DNA from: Monoplex corrugatus
Lineage: Eukaryota > Mollusca > Gastropoda > Littorinimorpha > Ranellidae
Assembly: GCA_030674185.1 (NCBI GenBank)
Contig: JAPXFY010000026.1
Coordinates: 50,923,746-50,987,745 of the forward strand
DNA length: 64,000 nt
Direction: 5' to 3'
The translations under genes were made by a program, and so were the position numbers. Of this stretch, positions 9,834-22,761 are shown in pieces. The notes below the pieces were generated by a model. It was not told where the DNA came from and ran no database searches. It worked only from the letters and a program-made list of their open reading frames with translations. Position 1 is the first letter of the stretch. Each line of letters opens with the position of its first letter.

Positions 9834-10050
9834 AAAAGGGAAACCTTATCAGTAACCTTGTACAACCGTCAGAACTGGAAATATAAACAGTTGTCTTTCA
9901 TCTTTAATGGCGAAGCGGTTTTAGCTTTCAACATGGGAGTCAAAAGGGAAGCCTTACCAGTAACCTTGTATAAATGCCCAAACTGAAAATAGAAATAGTT
10001 GGCATTCATCTGTAATGACAAAGCAGGTTTAGCTTTCAACATGGGAGTTG
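9834..10050. repeat. Tandem duplication of about 118 bp
   Basis: Two diverged units share CCTTATCAGTAACCTTGTA (CCTTACCAGTAACCTTGTA in the second) and AGCTTTCAACATGGGAGT. Intronic; no coding role seen. Confidence 0.8.
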
Positions 10051-10881
10051 ATTTGACGATTCTGGCGTACAGAACCAGTAGAAACAGGGTCGTAGGGACA
10101 CAGCTGAAAAGGAGGTGCGACTAAGAAAACAGAAAGATTGCAACAGGCTTGATAGCTAAGTGGTTGCTTCAGATGGGTAAGAGTGGAGATTTTTCTGATT
10201 TTCCAGGTCAGTATATGTGCAGACCTGCTAGCACCTGTTCTCTTTGAGAAGCTGCTATTTTATGTCATGGGCTGGGACATCTCAGTCCTGTTACTAATGT
10301 TATAGACGAATAAGGCGCTTTCATGTTTAAGGCGATGGGATTAAGGTGAGTTATTAAATGTTTTTCGTGGTAGAAATGCTTCAAAGCTCATAATTGTTTC
10401 TTTGGTTTATATGTACCCATTTGTCTTGTTTTTTTTCTGCATCTTTGCTTTTTGATCATTTTAAGCCCCTTTTTTGAGTATTTTGGTGGGGAGGGAGATG
10501 AGTATCTAGTGCTTTTAAACTGTAGATGCTTCATTGTGTAATTTTTAACATCTTGCTTTACAGTTCTGTGTTGTGAATGCATGTGTGTACATGCACATTT
10601 GCATGTGTGTGAGTTCAATGTGTGTATGAGCACTTCTGTGTATACGCACTTTTGTGTATTTTTCATACACATGTGTGTGTGTGCGTGCTTGCGTTCATAC
10701 ATCTGCTTGGTATCGGCACACACTTGTCAAAAAGTAGTTTGGTTCTTAACATACTGACCCTGTAAAACGACTCTGCCCAAAAAGGTCGACAGACTTGGGG
10801 GGGGGGCGGGGGGAAGATGAGGAAATCAACATGAAACATCACTGTTAGAGGAGCATGACCATACACTGTGAAGCACATTAG

Positions 10882-11073
10882 TTAACCCTTTGACTCTCAC
10901 ACCCTATCCACTAACTGCAAAAACTTAACCTTTTGACTCCCTCACCTTGTCCACTAGCTTCCTGCATGAAACTGGTGGATAGGGTGAGGGAGTCAATGGG
11001 TTAAGTTTTGGCTTTGCTAGCATGGCTGGCATTGCAGGATGCTGGTGGACAAGATGTGGGAGTCAAAGGATTA
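10882..11073 (+). mobile_element. TTAA composite hairpin MITE, copy 7
   Basis: TTAACCCTTTGACTCTCACA at the left and GGGAGTCAAAGGATTA at the right, with inner hairpin and outer arms in the same order as 2948-3150. Confidence 0.86.
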
Positions 11074-11565
11074 GAGGGTGATGATGTGACGTGTTATGGC
11101 CAGTTGGTGTGAATGTTAGACTTCCAGTTGTGTGTGCATTCAGATACATTTGTTTTCTGTATTTACGCTACACATGCTCACACAGACACATACACTCGCG
11201 CACACTCTCAACATAGATCATAGTTTCTTTAGGGGAAATAACAGGACAAACCTGTTTCTCTCCCCTGCCACCCACCATCCCATCCATCCTCTCATCCACC
11301 CTGTCAAAAAAAGGTAAAGACTGGATTCATTCTTTTTGTGAGCACTGCCATTGATGTCTCTTTTAAGTTCATGCAATTCTGTTTTGCAACTTTTGTTATG
11401 TTTGGCTTATTGCACATAATAATGATAATGATGATAACAGTGATTGTGACATAGTATATTAATCATAATAATAGTTACTGTGACATAGTGTACTAATCAT
11501 AATAATAGTATAATAGTTATAGTTGCTTCAGCTTTAATAATAGTTGGTAATGATGACAGTGGTTG

Positions 11566-11566
<1 letters not shown>

Positions 11567-11636
<70 letters not shown>

Positions 11637-11871
11637 ATGTGTAAACATATGCACACACTTACACACACACATACCAAGGTAACCATAGCATTGTGTTGTT
11701 GTTTTTTTGTCATTTCCATGAATACATGTATTCATTTTTATGAATGAGCATGTGCAGGTATGCACATGTTTTAGTGAATGCGTGCCCATATGTCTGTGTC
11801 CATCCATGCATATGTATGTGTGCACACACAAATGCGTGAGAGAAGGCTGCACTTGAAGTACACGCACACGC

Positions 11872-11942
<71 letters not shown>
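11567..11942. repeat. Two long (CA)n tracts with degenerate sequence between
   Basis: CA dinucleotides run at about 11,567-11,631 and 11,866-11,942. The sequence between is rich in CA/TG interruptions. Apparent open frames here are products of the repeat. Confidence 0.95.
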
Positions 11943-11944
<2 letters not shown>

Positions 11945-13189
11945 ACGGTTATATATTTGTAACTTAAAGCCGCAGCAGGACTATACAAAGCTCTGTGTGT
12001 CCCAGAGGTCAGCTTGATTTCTAACCCTTGTAACAGCAGACATCTGTCCATGGTTTTCTCAAGTAGTTCAATGTAGAAGCAATACAAAGTTTCATATTTG
12101 GTAGAATGGTAGCTATTATTACCTCCTAGTATTTTGTTAAATTTAGTTTGCATTAATGGAAAATTGGAAAATACCTTGACAAATTGATAGAAACATTTCA
12201 AATCAGGGCAGATTTGAACTATGATGGAGGGAGCTAGTGTCTCGCCTGGTACCATGGACCTTAAATAAATGTTTAAGTCTGTGGCACTGTTTCTGGGGCC
12301 GCAAAAGGTCTACAGGCATATCACTTTCAGCTTAACCAAACTATAATTGTATGGCCTGCCCAATTTCTCCATGTGCGTGTATGTATATATGTGTGTGGAA
12401 CACTTATAGTGCCCCACTCTGCGATAACACAAGCATAGCGCACACGCAGGGATAAAAATCTGTGAACTAGCCCTTCTCACCCGATCTGTCAGATTGTCAG
12501 GCCTTTAAAGTTGGTGAGTACATGGGTGAAACTGCAAGAATGCTCAGCACTGGAATCTAAGAACACCAGCATACCATGAGGGTCTCACTGAACAACCAGC
12601 CAAGGAACTTTGTAGAGAAACAGAACACAAACAAAGGAACCTCACTTACAACCAGTGGGGGAGCATGACTGGACCTAGTTGCACAGCAAGGTGTTTGGTC
12701 TATCAAAGGATTTGAACCTTGTCATACAAGCAGTTCAGATTCTGTATCTGTTACTTGCATCAACTGTTACAAGATTAGATACCTGTCTGCATTTTGAAAA
12801 TATGTACAGTGAGTTAAAAGTTTTTTTGAGAACTGAAGATTTTGAGTGTCTTTCTTCATTAACTAAGGGAGAACTATACAGTAGTCTACATTTTGAAAAT
12901 ACCTGTAGTGAATTACAAGGTTTCCGTCAGCCGCCTATGATCAAAATGCATGGCAATGCACAGAATGACCATATTGTGCTTGGGATGACCCAGCTTTTTA
13001 CATAATGTGAAATAGGTCAGGATCTACCTCAGCTTTACTATACTTTACCATTGTCTTATTTGTGAACTGTGCGGTCTCCTGCTCAGGGAACCTGCTTTCA
13101 GTTCATGTTGTTTTAAACCTAGCTGACACTAGTAATAAACCACAAGTCTCGCCTGTCTCACCTATCAACGTCACCAGGTTCGGTGTTGG

Positions 13190-14095
13190 CTGCTACACTC
13201 CATGACACTGCCACATGTCTCCAAATGGCTCCGTCTTGACTTTTGTGGACATCTCTTTGAATATTTAGGCCACTGATGTTGGTTATGTTCTCAGTGTGTG
13301 AGATGGGAGGTGTGCCTTTCTTCCTTTTTACCTATGTTGTTCCTTGAAAAATGGTTGCTATGAGGTCCATGTTCTTGTTGTGTGACATATGGCCAGTGTA
13401 TTTTAGTTTTCTCTTGTTGATATCTGTTAGTAGTTTTCGCAGGACACTTTCACAGTACACTTTCATTAGGTCTTCTGTCCATCCATTTGACACATAGTAG
13501 TCTCCTATAAGACCACATCTCTGCTGGCTCAATTCTACTGCCATCAGTTTTTCTCAAGAGTCCAGGCTTGGCAGCCATAAATCATGACTGACCAGATCAA
13601 ACATTTTAAAAGTTTAACTTTCAGGCCATTTGGTATGCCTCTGTCTTTCCAGATGTTGTTGAGTTGGACCATTTGTTGCTTTGCTATTCTAATTCTTATT
13701 TTGATGTCTTTGGAGCAGGTTCCATCATCAGCTTGTACAGAACCAACATTTGAAATCCTAAACATTTTCTAAAGGAACTTTTTTTATGAAGGTGTCTTGA
13801 TTGTTTTCAGTGTCTTTTCCTTTGATATGTAGCACTTTTGTTTTATTGGCGTTCAAGTTTAGGCCAGCCTTTTTGCCCGCTGCATGTACCCTGTATAGAT
13901 TTTTTTTTATGCTGGTAATATTGTCCACTAACAGCGCAGTATCATCGGCATAGCACAGGTTTGTAGGATTTTTTCCTCCATCTCTATGCCCATGCCTTCT
14001 ATATCAGCATCTCTCACAACTTGTTCCATGTAGATGTTAAAGAGGTATAGTGAGAGGATACAACCTTGTGTGACTCCCTGTGGATGTTGAAGAAT
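13190..14095 (-). pseudogene. Non-LTR retrotransposon reverse transcriptase remnant
   Basis: Minus-strand fragments in order: QGVTQGCILSLYLFNIYMEQ (reverse transcriptase motif before the active site, about 14,030-14,095), the CYADDTALLV active-site box (about 13,930-13,960, after a frameshift), GLNLNANKTKVLHIKGKD, a thumb region with IWKDRGIPNGLKVKLLKCLI and MIYGCQAWTLEKN (13,544-13,765), and a C-terminal YTGHMSHNK segment (13,332-13,440). Order and motifs fit an APE-type LINE such as RTE or a relative. The endonuclease and RT N-terminus are missing, and at least three frameshifts or stops are present. It is fossil sequence inside the large dynamin intron. Confidence 0.85.
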
Positions 14096-14778
14096 TCACA
14101 TTTCTGATTGTTTCATCTAATACCTCGTTTCTTTTGCCAATCATATCTAGGCCTCAAATGATCAGTCCCAGAAGGGAGGGGGGTATGTTTTATACTAAGG
14201 TCTCCCCCCCTGCATAACGCACACTGACCCCCAACCACCCCTGTGACAGCATCAGTGTTTGACATTAAATTAAGCTGGGAGAAGTTGGGTTTGAAAGATA
14301 AAAAAGGAAACATAAGGGCAAAGAATTTTAATTAAATGTGTTAAAAGCAAGAAACACTACATTGTCATTTTAGAAACTCTAATGAGTAGAATATTATGAC
14401 CGTCCGCAGTTTGCCTTTAGTCACGTTTCGACTAACGCTACAGTACAGAAGCATTTTGAACAGTTTTTTTTTTTTTTAATTTAACTCCTTCACTTCATCT
14501 ACCAGCCTTCTGCGTAGCATTTGGTATAATTAACCTATGATACATAATTGCTTTGAACAACCATTAATGTTAACATGCTAACAAATTGTACTTGCTGTTT
14601 CTGTTTCTTCCTCCCAACAGACAGGCATGGGCGATAGTCCCTTGGTAGTTACTTTGATTTGTGTTTTCAGTTCTTTTCATTGTTTAATAGTTACCATGCT
14701 GCTTACTGTCTGTTCATGCTGGGGCTATTTTTCCTTGATTTTAGTTATTCATACTTAGTTTAATACGTGTTTTGGGAA

Positions 14779-15030
14779 TGAGACAGCATAATGGTTAAAA
14801 TGCTCGCTCCAAAAAGGCCATGGTTAAAACAAGATCAAGTGTGATTGCTGAATGGATGGATGACCACATTCATACCCTGGCTTGAACACAAAAAAACAAC
14901 AACACCCAATCCACCCAGATGTAACAGGCACCTGACCCTTTTAAGGGATGGGGGAAGTACAGCAGTAAAGGGTGAGTTATTGAGCTCTGAGGCAAGTTTC
15001 TTAGGTGTAGCAAGTTGGTTTAAGGTTAGA
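14779..15030 (+). mobile_element. SINE-like repeat (family S2)
   Basis: Reads GAGACAGCATAATGGTTAAA (tRNA A-box-like), then GATGACCACATTCATACCCT and ACCTGACCCTTTTAAGGGAT. A better copy is at 30,232-30,470, with related fragments near 31,330-31,440. Probably a tRNA-derived SINE; no intact B-box is visible in this copy. Confidence 0.6.
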
Positions 15031-16480
15031 TGCTAGCAGCTACCTAATCAGGAGGTGAGCGTGTGTATGAAACTGGTCATAGCAAATCTAGCAAACTTAG
15101 TAAATCCAAGTTGGTGGAACGCAAGGAAATAAACGTGAGTTGCTTCTTCTGAGTAAAATTGCAGACGACCCTTTGCCTAATGTTTCTTCAGTACCGACAA
15201 ACATCGTAAGCACTTTTGTGGCAAATGTAATTACAACAGCAACAGAGGACAAATATGTGAATCCTGATGCACACATGGTCGCCATCTAGAAATTGTAAGT
15301 AGCACCTCTGGAGATCGCTACATTTCGTTAACGTAGCAGCTAGCTTTACTCGCACAAGCTGACCGTAAAAAAACCTTGATTGACTCATTTTAGCTAGCAT
15401 TGTCTCACTTTGCTATGTCTAAAAAATTTGCCTCAGACCTCTTAATTCCACCAAGAGAAAAATGGTTAACTTCTTACTCCCAACAGCCATTGAGGTTGAT
15501 CAGGATTTTTTTTTCAAGCTATGGGTTTGGCAGCTTGTTTTTGGCTTCTGTTACCATGTTGGTTTTTCTCATGTGCTGTTGTTTAGCAGTTGGGTGTGGA
15601 GGGCGATGAAGGCGTCTTTTGTCACGAACCTCCTTCCCATTCCACTCTCGCCAAGGAAAGCTAACTATTGCATGACCTGACCATGTCGGAAACTGTTCTT
15701 TTCTATCCTACTTTTTGTTTTGTTTTGGTTTTTTGTTTTGGTTTGGTTAGTTTTTCCTAGATAGATATTCACTAAAGTTTACAGGTTTAGTGTCTTTGTT
15801 TTTTTGGGTCAGCAAGTAGAGAAACTGGCGGGATTTTTTTTTCTTTTTTTCTTTTCTTTGTTTTTTCAATAAGTAAGATGTTAACAATAATAGTGTAAGA
15901 GAAACTCCCTCAGGTGTATTGACAAATTAATGAGATATTTTCAGGTGTGTCAACAGACAAGAAAAATGCAAGTTAGATTGGCTGTGTGTGTGTGTGTGTG
16001 TGTGTGTGTGGACAGGTTTGTGTCTGTAAATGCTAGATTTCTGGACAGTTCATTCCCTTGTCTTAATGCTTTTCGTCACTCTTAACCTCCAAACCTCAGC
16101 CAACATTCTCCCCTACTTTCTTTGTTGTTTCATTTGGATAGGGTTGTTTTTTCAGGGACATAATGGTCAGACATACAGTTTGAACTAAAATCTGAGCCCT
16201 GGTATTGAATTTGATGACATTATTTTGAAAACGGTGTAGGGAAAGATCAGAAAGGGGCAGGATCAAATGTGACTTGTCATGGTTTTAAACTGTAGATTTT
16301 CATTCGTCTTGGGGGGAAAATGTTGATTCAGATTAATCTTTAAATGAAGATGTCATTATCAGCAATTTTTTTTTTGATGAAAGGATCTTTTTTTTTTCAA
16401 AGCAAAGGTATACAGAAGTTAGCCAGAAAGATAGGTCTATGCTAAAACTAAACTGGTGGACTGACACTTTTTTTGTTGTT
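15030..16480. other. Intronic sequence without a recognised gene
   Basis: Only T-rich tracts, a (GT)n run at about 15,980-16,010 and unremarkable unique sequence. No exon-like segment with good splice sites and protein similarity was recognised. Confidence 0.6.
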
Positions 16481-16481
16481 G

Positions 16482-16652
16482 TAACTCTTTGACTCCCTCA
16501 CCTTATCCACCAACTGCAAAAACTTAACTCTTTGACTCCCTCACCATATCCTTCAACTGCAGAAACTTAACTCTGACTCCCTCATCCTATCCACCAGCTC
16601 CCAGAGTCAAAGAGTTATGTTTTTGCAGTTGGTGGATAGGGTGCAGGAATTA
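16482..16652. mobile_element. TTAA composite hairpin MITE, copy 8 (rearranged)
   Basis: Three left-arm units in a row (CTTTGACTCCCTCACCTTAT, then two similar) and a single right arm (AGAGTCAAAGAGTTATGTTT…GGTGGATAGGGTGCAGG). The central hairpin is truncated to CCACCAGCTCCCAGAGTC. Confidence 0.75.
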
Positions 16653-17365
16653 GTTTCCCCTGATTCTAGGCTGAAGTTTCACCCATTTATCAAGAAAAAT
16701 GACTTACTTGAATGAGGACTGTGAAAAGAATCAGTTTCCAATGTTGGGTCACATTGTCGTCAGTTTCTGTACTTTTGTCTGTTTGGTTCATTTTGAGCAG
16801 TTTTTCGTTCACTTTTGGTTCAGCTTTGAATGATTTTATTGTTGGCTGTTCAGTGTGGGGTGCGATTTTCAACTGGACGTAATTTATTTAATGAGGGGAG
16901 GGGAACGACCTAGTAGTTGTCGTTCTGTGTTAAGTTCATTTGTGTTTTTGAGCAATGGCCATGTTTCGTTTGTTTATTTTCATCTTCGTTAGTTTGTGGG
17001 ATGTGAGAATGTGAATTACAGTTCACATTGGTCCTAGGTAGCTACCACAATGGGTATTCCTCTTTTCAGTTTTATTGTTTGGAGTTTTGTATGCGTGACA
17101 AAAAGAGGGGGGGGGGGGGGGTTAGCCTTAAACTCCCTCACCTCATCTCACTAAGTTCTACTGGTGACCTGTAGGAAGCTAGCGGGTAGGGTAAGGGAAT
17201 CAGTGTTCACGGAGTGACCTTGATGTCACAGCATGTCTCCACTTAAAGACTTTCCAGCTTGTTACTGACTGTCAGCTGCTCACAGTGACATGATGGTAAA
17301 AGCGGACAGATAATAGTATAAACAAAGAAGAGCTCAGTGGACTTACACACTTTATATAGAACCTT

Positions 17366-17842
17366 GAACTCAATAAAGCCATGAATTCAATAGAGCCATG
17401 AACTCAATAGAGCCATGAACACAATAGAGCCATGAACACCAGTCATGAACACAGTAGAGCCATGAACTCAATAGTCATGAACTCTGTAGAGCTGTGGACT
17501 CAATAGAGCCATGAACTCAATATATGAACACAATAGAGCCATGAACTCAAAGTATAAACACAATAGAGTCCTGGACTCAATAGAACCATGAACTGAATAG
17601 AGTCATGGACTCGATAGAGCCATGAACTCAGTATATGAACACAATAGAGCCATGGACTCAATAGAACCATCAAATCGATAGTGCCATGAACTCAGTAGAG
17701 CCATGAACACAGTAGAGCCATGGTCTCAACAGAGCCATGAACACAAAAGAGCTGTGGATTTGGTGGAGCCATGGACTCTATAGAGCCATGAACTTAGAGC
17801 CATTAACTCCATAGAGCCATTAACTCCATAGAGCCATTAACA
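17366..17842. repeat. 17-bp minisatellite (AGAGCCATGAACTCAAT)
   Basis: About 28 diverged units of 15-18 bp with the consensus AGAGCCATGAACTCAAT or AGAGCCATGAACACAAT. No long frame is open across it. It lies in the dynamin intron at 9,429-22,558. Confidence 0.92.
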
Positions 17843-18119
17843 GGAAAATTGCCTGATTTTTGTTAGCACAGTAACACAAACACCAAATAAAACCCAAAAT
17901 AAAACGAAACATATCGAACTGATGTCATCTTTACCAAAGTGAGGTGATAATATGGAAAATAGACCCTGTAAAGAATCACAGTCATTTCACAAAGTATTGT
18001 GGAGTCTGCTTTCGCTTTGCATGCCCAGACAAAACGTAATGTTCCCCAGGGTCTCTTCTGTTTTTGCTCTTTACAGATGAAAAGCATTCTTACCAACAAA
18101 TGCTTGTCAGTTAATATCA

Positions 18120-18562
18120 GGAAGAGATTCTTGAATGTTATATAGGACTAATTCTGTTATGAGGTGTGGACAGTCAACATGCAAAGTCAGAACAAGATTG
18201 AGACAACTGAAATGTGGTTTCTAAGGAGAATGTTGAGACTTCCATGGACAGCAAAGAAAACAAACAAGACCGTCTTGAAGGAGGTGGACACAAGAAGAAC
18301 ACAAATAAAAAAAAAATCAGGAAAAGACAAGCAACAATTATATGACATTTTATTAGGCAAGAGAAAGTAGATCACCTAATCACAACAGGAAAGCTGGAGG
18401 GAAAAAGAGCACCAGGTTGACCCAGGGTAAAAATATTGGACGGACTTGCTGAGTGGCTGAGGACAGAGAGGGTGGGAGATGTACTTGCAGCAACAAGGGA
18501 TAGATTCTTATGGAGGGCCATGATTGCCGATGCCATGCAGCATGACACTTGATGATGATGAT
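18120..18562 (+). pseudogene. RTE-type LINE 3' end (reverse transcriptase C-terminus)
   Basis: The translation includes TEMWFLRRMLRLPWTAKKTN followed by KTVLKEV, then after a frameshift the HLITTGKLEGKRAPG, ILDGLAEWLRTERVGD and FLWRAMIADAMQ segments. This order (FE.WC.RR.LR.PWTA, GK.EG.R, .LDG, .WRA) is that of the C-terminus of RTE/BovB-type LINE proteins. The copy ends in a short (GATGAT)n tail, as RTE elements do. It is severely 5'-truncated. The same 3' end recurs at 20,584-20,890 and 27,941-28,003. Confidence 0.85.
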
Positions 18563-19752
18563 AGATTGAACATTTCCACAGGTTACACAAAGTAGTTGTC
18601 AGATAGACTTGAAAAACAGGTATTTGGTCAAGCAGGTCACATATATCAGAATTATTGTTTCATCACCAATCACACTAATGTCACTCCCTTGAGACGCAGG
18701 CACACAACAGCTGATGGTTCTGTCTTCCTTGAAAGTGAATAGTCTGTTGGATCATCAATATGCTGTTTTATTTACCCTTATCAGTGGTAAAATTCAGACA
18801 CTGGGCGATTTTCCTGTTTTCCAGACATTCATATAAATACCACTAAGATGTAGTTAAAGGGAAGAAACTCACTTAGAATGCTCAAGCTGATATTTCTATC
18901 ACAATTTAACACCTATAAAACATGACTGTGAGGAGGAAACCCATGAAAATCAACAGAAAATACATGTGCATTCATCCACCCACACCCTGCTAAATACTGA
19001 CGACATAATTAAAGGGAAGAAACTCATTTTAGACTGATTATGCTAACATTCCTTACATGACGTGTCTCCCATGAAACACAACTGTAATGGGGAGGGAAAA
19101 CCTAGAAAATCATACAAAAACAACGGGGATGGTTTAAAAATATGCAGAGCAGCACAGTTGGTTTAATCTTTCTTCACCTTTATTATATTCTTAATACATA
19201 ACTACAGTGCGACAGTCGTAATCACATTAACATGGTGCAGACTTGATCTCTTCTGACTACACGTTTTCAGCATATAAACTGTAAAGTGTATGTCTTACAA
19301 AGAAACAGATTCACAATAATACATGCATGGTAGAGAAGTTTAAACAGGACTCAAATATGAGGGTAGGATCCTTTAAGTGTTTTGTTAGTTTGTACTTATA
19401 TTGTTCTTTTGTTTTGTCTTTCTTTTTGTGTCGTACAGAGGTCTTAAAAGATGAGAACTCAGTACTCATCAGGATATTTACTGTCCGTTCCTTTCAAGTT
19501 AATTTTCTTTATTTAGGGTTATTAGATAGTATGGTGCAGTCAAAAGATACATGATTGTTTCAGTGATTGAAATTTTGTATCCTATAAGGCAGTACTATAC
19601 TAGTATTTTCTTGTTTGAAAAATTGCCTTTCTTAATTAATTAGGAATATTGTGGGCAGTGAGTTCAGATTAGTGTGGAGAATAGCGCTGTGCAAAAATAA
19701 CGTATTTACGTTACTATTATGTCAGTTGCTATTTAATGAATTAGAGGTGTCT

Positions 19753-20321
19753 CCTCCCCACCCCCACCCCACGCTCCCCATGGGGATACCGGAGGGCTCT
19801 TTCAGTATAAATAGTATCCCCACTTTCTGGAAATTCTGTGTTAGAAATTTCCTCTTTTCTGTCACTCCCTTTGTTTCTGCCTTGTTCCTTTGCTCTCTGT
19901 CATTTTTTCCTATCATTTTGTGCCTTGCTGGTCCTTTTACCAGTATGTGTTCGATAAAGTCTTACATACTTTTTCTTAGGATTGATAATTGGGAACATGT
20001 ATAAAGTGCATTTTTGGCTTTTGGGAGGTGAGATACGGAAGCAATTTAAGGTACTTTAGGCCCATTTCTATATGTTTTGGTGTCCTTAGGTATGCTTAAA
20101 TTTGTATTCAGGTGTAGTTTTTAAATCCCCTGTGCGATAAATTGAACGGAGTGGTCAATGCCAGGGGCATGTCCTTAGATTAGTTGCACAAATACATTGA
20201 TAAATGTACATAATTTTCTTTTCTTTTTTTTTTCTTCCCTGTTGAAGTTTTGTATGTTTTGAAGCGGTTATAGCCCTGATATGGCTCTAGGCGGTTAGCT
20301 AGGCTTTAAACAACAATAACA
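19753..20321 (+). mobile_element. Retroposon family A, near full-length copy
   Basis: Includes the 5' segment GGGGATACCGGAGGGCTCTT with the complementary TAGTATCCCC 30 bases on, a possible 5' hairpin. It also has the middle CTTGCTGGTCC, the GGTCAATGCCAGGGGCATGT block and the CTTTAAACAACAATAACAAC tail. It corresponds throughout to the copies at 4,479 and 50,210. Confidence 0.82.
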
Positions 20322-20583
20322 ACAAAAAAAGGAAGTGTCACTGACTAAGAAATCAGTCTGAGGCTTGCGCAGTGCACGTTCATTATTGCACTTCTGCTGT
20401 GTATTGGTGCATGTTTGTCTAAAGATTTCTTGAGTTTGGTCACTTGACATGCCTGTAAATTGAAGCCTTGGTACCTTGCAGTTATGAACATTGTATATCT
20501 GTAAGCTGCAGCCTCTGACTCTGAAACATTAGCTCTATAGTCTGAGGTATTTGATGATCTCACCATGTTTACCAGCTGGTAGA

Positions 20584-20890
20584 AGAAAACAAACCAGACA
20601 GTCTTGATGGAGGCAGACACAAGAAGATCATCGATAAAGAAGATTAGGAAAAGACAAGCAACATTTGTAGGCCATTTTATGAGGAAAGGGGAATTAGAGC
20701 ACCTGGTCACAACAGGAAAGCTGGAGGGGAAGAGAACACCAGGTAGACCCAGTAAGAAAATATTGGACGGACTTGCAAGGTGGCTGAGGACACAGAGGGT
20801 GGAAGATCTACTTGCAGCGACAAAGGATAGATGCATATGGAGGGCCATGATTGCCAACGCCATGCAGCAGGGCACATGATGATGATGAAC
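20584..20890 (+). pseudogene. RTE-type LINE 3' end, best-preserved C-terminus
   Basis: An open frame of about 90 residues carries KIRKRQATFVGHFMRKGELE, LVTTGKLEGKRTPGRPSKKI, LDGLARWLRTQRVEDLL and IWRAMIANAMQQGT, followed directly by a (GATGAT)n tail. It is the same family as 18,120-18,562 and preserves more of the frame. 5'-truncated, so a dead copy rather than a gene. Confidence 0.87.
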
Positions 20891-21463
20891 CTGAGCGTCG
20901 TTGACATTTTGAACATTTGCATTTAGATGCTCATGAATAGAAGTGTGGGTGTCTTTAAACTTGACCACTTACATGGATAGGTTTGTAAGCTGATGCCGTG
21001 ACATCCGCATGGGACAGGAAGGGGTCTCGCACATTTTGAGAAGTTCTCTCTGTTGACCGCATAAGGTCTGTTTCTGCTTTATTATGTTGGAGAAAGTTGC
21101 TGCTGGTGAACAACAGAAAATTAACCCTTGCAGTCCCTGTTGGATAGGATGATGAAATGAAAGAGTTAGTGGCCTGAGTTCAGATGGGTCTGTTGTCAGT
21201 GAGTGGAATAGGAATAGAGGCATGAACAGATGTGCAATGTCCCTATTTTGTGTAGACTGATGTTGGGCTGACTTGCAGAAACCTTGGCATTCCCTCACCA
21301 TGTTTACCAGCTGGTGAATAGGGTAAGGAGTAAAAGGGTTGTAATGCTATTTAAATGATCAAATCAGACTAAAAGTGACTTCCAGCATTCAAGTGAAGTG
21401 AAACCTAGAAAATTCTAAATAAGAATTAGAGTGCATATTTCATTGGCAAATCATACAAACACA

Positions 21464-21467
<4 letters not shown>

Positions 21468-21548
<81 letters not shown>

Positions 21549-21555
21549 CCTCACA

Positions 21556-21592
<37 letters not shown>
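21468..21592. repeat. (CT)n followed by (CA)n
   Basis: An uninterrupted CT run of about 78 bases, a short C-rich spacer, then a CA run. Open frames on both strands here are repeat products. Confidence 0.95.
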
Positions 21593-21593
<1 letters not shown>

Positions 21594-21902
21594 TACCAAG
21601 TTTACATCAACAACAGCTAAATTGTGAAAAAAGCAACAATAAAACAAAAGAATAAACAGCATCCTCCCTAAACTCGACAAGAATAGGGAAATATAACTAC
21701 AAATTTGCAGTGGTGTTTCAGACGAAATTGATTGATTGATTGTTGTTGCGTTATTGTTGTTGCTTTTATTGTTTTGTGAACGGATAAATTGCTTCCATCA
21801 TGTTTTGTCAATTAGCTATCGTTCCTGTTTCCTTGTCACAAGTATCTGTTGTTCTAATGAATTGATTATTGATAATTTTATCTGCTTCTCTTTTTCTCTT
21901 GT

Positions 21903-21935
21903 TTGCTCTCTCTCTCCCCTCTCTCTCTCTCTCTT

Positions 21936-22005
<70 letters not shown>

Positions 22006-22140
22006 TTGTCTCTGTGTTTGCTCTCTGTCTTTCTGCTCCCTCTCTCTCTCTCCTTCTCTCTCTCCCTCTCTCCCTCTCTGTCCTTCATACTTCCTCTCAT
22101 TCTCTCATTCACGCACTCACACTCTCTCTCCCTCCTGTAG
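21903..22140. repeat. (CT)n-rich polypyrimidine tract
   Basis: Imperfect CT repeat about 240 bp long, ending about 420 bp before the dynamin acceptor at 22,558. It is pyrimidine-rich on the sense strand. Confidence 0.93.
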
Positions 22141-22558
22141 TTTATCCTAGCAAGTATTTTAGCCACGTTAATTTGTTCAGCTAATTTTGCAAACATTTCA
22201 GATAGTTAAAATACTACAAGGAAGTTTGCCATATTTGTGTAATAAGCACATGAAAAAAACACACACACACACACACACAAAAATGAACATTCACTACCAT
22301 TGACATCTTGTAAGTATAATTGTCTTGTTGTTGTTATCCATGCATATATGTTCCCAGCAATGTTAAGGCCTATGGCAGTACAATTGAACTATGTACATCT
22401 TTTCTTTTGCTCCTCCTCAATCTCTTGTCTAGTAGACTAACAACAGCAGATATATAAGCTGGCATATGTGCTACTATCTATGCCATCAGAGGATGTTTTA
22501 AGTACCATTTCAAGTTTCATTTCATTCTATTCCATTTCATTTCATTTCCATTTTTCAG

Positions 22559-22654
22559 TCGGCTATGATGGAAGAGTCTCAGGAAGAAGCACAAAGGCGG
22601 GAGGAGATTCTGCGCATGTACCACGCCACTAAAGAGGCCCTCAGCATTATCCAG
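22559..22654 (+). CDS. DNM1: Dynamin exon: GED helix
   Basis: The acceptor is CCATTTTTCAG/TCG and the donor ATCCAG/GTGATG; 96 bp, 32 codons, phase 0. It encodes [19 protein letters not shown] followed by [13 protein letters not shown], the conserved GTPase effector domain helix of classical dynamins. This helix packs with the stalk and links to the bundle signalling element. The basic QRR.E.LRMY core and the KEAL segment are intact. It follows the alternative exon pair in frame. Confidence 0.97.
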
Positions 22655-22761
22655 GTGATGTTTTGTTTTTAGATATGCAGAAGCAGTTTTAGGTAATTTA
22701 GGCCATTTTTATATATGTTTTAGCAACCTTAGTTATGTTTGAATTTGTATTCAGGTTATGT

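Noticed and set aside
11517..11939. Long cysteine/valine open frame
   Set aside because: Translation of (CA)n/(TG)n dinucleotide repeat.
12679..13005. Open frame of 108 codons with two similar HFEN…SEL segments
   Set aside because: No recognisable domain, no splice context, and the similarity inside reflects a short local duplication.
21736..22150. Leucine/serine-rich open frames, several frames at once
   Set aside because: All arise from the CT-rich tract.
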